Shown here piece by piece: positions 5,887 to 7,185 of a DNA stretch of 7,185 nt. The stretch covers positions 1 to 7,185 of the forward strand of contig CAIXFB010000142.1 of the NCBI GenBank assembly GCA_903918595.1, in the 5' to 3' direction. Each line of letters begins with the position of its first letter. The stretch's first letter is position 1. The position numbers were made by a program, and so were the translations under genes. This stretch comes from an uncultured Actinomycetes bacterium (lineage in GTDB: Bacteria; Actinomycetota; Actinomycetes; S36-B12). Under the pieces are notes generated by a model, which was given only the letters and a program-made list of their open reading frames with translations, was not told the origin of the DNA and did not search any database.

Positions 5887-7095
5887 ATGCGAACTCTCGA
5901 GGATCTCGAGGTAACTGGAAAAACCGTATTGGTCCGCGTTGACTTCAACGTGCCAATCAAGAACGTCGGCGGCTCACGAGTAATTGCCGACGATGGCCGG
6001 ATTCAAGCTGCGCTACCGACCTTGAAAGAACTCACTGACGGGGGAGCGCGCGTCGTTGTAGCAGCGCACCTGGGCAGACCCAAGGGCGTTGTGAATGAAG
6101 AGCTCAGCCTTGCTCCCGTTGCGACGAGACTTGCGGAATTACTCGGTGTGTCTGTGGTGTTGGCTCCTGGAGTGACTGGCCCTGAAGTTGAACAAGCCCT
6201 GCACACACTGGAGCCCGGGGCGATTCTCATGTTGGAGAACCTTCGCTTTGACCCGCGCGAAACATCCAAGGATTCATCCGAGCGCGGTGAACTCGCCGCT
6301 GAGTTGGGCGAACTCGCAGACGCGTTCGTCTCAGATGGCTTTGGCGTTGTTCATCGGGAACAGGCAAGCGTGACCGATATTGCCCGGGTTTTGCCCAGCG
6401 TCGCCGGACGACTCGTTGAGCGTGAGGCTGGGGTCTTCACCAAGATTCTGGCTGACCCCGCCCGTCCTTTTGTCGTTATCCTCGGCGGTTCGAAAGTCAG
6501 TGACAAACTCGGCGTCATTGGCAATCTGATCGCCAAGGTTGACCGCCTCGTCATTGGTGGCGGAATGGCGTACACCTTTCTTGCGGCGCAGGGTTACGGC
6601 GTTGGTACCTCCTTACTGGAGGTCGATCAAATCGATACCGTTCGGGGCTTCATCGATCAAGCCGCGAATGCCGGCGTTGATTTGGTTCTCCCGGTGGACT
6701 TTGTCGTGGCCAACGAGTTCGCTGCAGACGCGCAGACTAAAATTGTGGCATTCGACGCGATCCCAGCCGATTGGATGGGCCTCGATATTGGTCCTCGCAC
6801 GCGAGAGCTCTTCGCCGAGGCCATTTCGGGAGCGGGCACCGTCGTGTGGAACGGACCCGTGGGTGTTTTTGAAATGGAGGCATTTTCAGCCGGCACGAGG
6901 AGTGTGGCTGAAGCAGTTTCTGGGTGCGCAGGTTTCACAGTGATTGGAGGCGGTGATTCTGCCGCAGCCGTCAGAGTTCTAGGAATTGACGAATCAACGT
7001 TTTCCCATATCAGTACCGGTGGCGGCGCCAGCATTGAATTCCTAGAAGGCAAAGCGCTTCCCGGGCTGACCGTTTTGGAAGGACCATTCGCATGA
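5887..7095 (+). CDS. pgk: Phosphoglycerate kinase
   Basis: Pgk transfers phosphate from 1,3-bisphosphoglycerate to ADP, the first ATP-forming step of lower glycolysis, and runs backwards in gluconeogenesis. It is a cytoplasmic monomer with two hinged Rossmann-like lobes. The 402-residue length is normal. The N-lobe substrate site has DFNVP at 19-23, DDGRI just after residue 34, HLGRP at 61-65, ENLRF at 117-121 and DGFGVVHR at 150-157; this last form, rather than the NDAFG seen in many bacteria, is typical of Actinobacteria. The C-lobe nucleotide site has GGSKVSDK at 200-207, WNGPVGVFE at 321-329, GGGDS at 354-358 and STGGGAS at 376-382. ATG 5887 begins the conserved MRTLEDL, so the start is secure although no Shine-Dalgarno precedes it. 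Codons 4-8 hold a perfect inverted repeat. The last 4 nt overlap tpiA. Confidence 0.98.
   Translation: MRTLEDLEVTGKTVLVRVDFNVPIKNVGGSRVIADDGRIQAALPTLKELTDGGARVVVAAHLGRPKGVVNEELSLAPVATRLAELLGVSVVLAPGVTGPEVEQALHTLEPGAILMLENLRFDPRETSKDSSERGELAAELGELADAFVSDGFGVVHREQASVTDIARVLPSVAGRLVEREAGVFTKILADPARPFVVILGGSKVSDKLGVIGNLIAKVDRLVIGGGMAYTFLAAQGYGVGTSLLEVDQIDTVRGFIDQAANAGVDLVLPVDFVVANEFAADAQTKIVAFDAIPADWMGLDIGPRTRELFAEAISGAGTVVWNGPVGVFEMEAFSAGTRSVAEAVSGCAGFTVIGGGDSAAAVRVLGIDESTFSHISTGGGASIEFLEGKALPGLTVLEGPFA
5896..5910 (+). repeat. Perfect inverted (and direct) repeat at the start of pgk
   Basis: CTCGAG at 5896-5901 and again at 5905-5910, separated by GAT, could fold as a 6-bp stem with a 3-nt loop, 9 nt into pgk. 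Because the hexamer is itself palindromic, it is also a direct repeat. It encodes the peptide LEDLE of the conserved N-terminus, so the repeat may be only a result of codon choice. The repeat is plain in the sequence; a function is not shown. Confidence 0.45.
7079..7083 (+). promoter_or_regulatory. Ribosome binding site for tpiA inside the pgk 3' end
   Basis: AAGGA lies 8 nt before the ATG at 7092 and within the last pgk codons. It supports translation of tpiA from the 4-nt ATGA overlap, with coupling to pgk. Confidence 0.65.
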
Positions 7096-7185
7096 CGCGT
7101 ACGCCCATCATGGCGGGTAACTGGAAGATGAATCTCAATCACTTCGAGGCTTTAGCACTTGTGCAGAAATTGGCTTTTGCACTCA
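7092..7185 (+). CDS. tpiA: Triose-phosphate isomerase (TpiA), 3'-truncated by window edge
   Basis: TpiA interconverts dihydroxyacetone phosphate and glyceraldehyde-3-phosphate, supplying the substrate of Gap. Only 31 codons are visible and the frame is still open at the last base; the family usually has about 250-260 residues. The start of the protein, MTRTPIMAGNWKMNLNHFEA, carries the family signature GNWKMN with N10 and K12, equivalent to the Asn and Lys that hold the substrate phosphoenediol in known enzymes. The ATG overlaps the pgk stop (ATGA) and follows an AAGGA site, indicating coupled translation. An internal ATG at codon 7 is less likely because the preceding TRTP is typical. The catalytic His and Glu lie outside the window. 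Confidence 0.95.
   Translation, partial: MTRTPIMAGNWKMNLNHFEALALVQKLAFAL

Overview
The window is a compact stretch of an actinobacterial chromosome. It carries seven genes, all on the + strand: uvrC (5' end cut by the window), rapZ, yvcK, whiA, gap, pgk and tpiA (3' end cut). The assignment to Actinobacteria rests on several things. The gene order is the one I know from that phylum. WhiA has the actinobacterial MAMTAAVKDEL start. The Pgk active-site region reads DGFGVVHR. GTG start codons are frequent. Hand counts over a few lines suggest G+C in the 50s to low 60s, lower than Streptomyces or Mycobacterium, and only about 135 of 7185 bases fall outside genes. A modest-G+C, streamlined actinobacterium fits, but I cannot name a genus.

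Left block (1-4765). UvrC is the nuclease of nucleotide excision repair. It overlaps rapZ by 8 nt, and rapZ overlaps yvcK by 4 nt. A 19-nt gap carrying a good ribosome binding site leads to whiA. The rapZ-yvcK-whiA trio is conserved in Gram-positive bacteria and is linked to UDP-GlcNAc and cell-wall precursor metabolism and to cell division or developmental transcription. Spacing and overlaps indicate one transcript with translational coupling.

Right block (4766-7185). A 98-nt intergenic region is the only one long enough for a promoter. It has a TATGAT -10-like hexamer and no obvious terminator, and it precedes gap, pgk and tpiA, three consecutive lower-glycolysis enzymes. gap and pgk are 18 nt apart. 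pgk and tpiA overlap by 4 nt (ATGA).

I found no mobile element, CRISPR array, tRNA, rRNA, riboswitch or convincing terminator, and no gene of unknown family. I do not think the window holds an undescribed system. The points worth a second look are small: translation-initiation features (a pgk start without a Shine-Dalgarno, next to a perfect inverted repeat), the regulatory content of the whiA-gap spacer, and a few residue-level variations.
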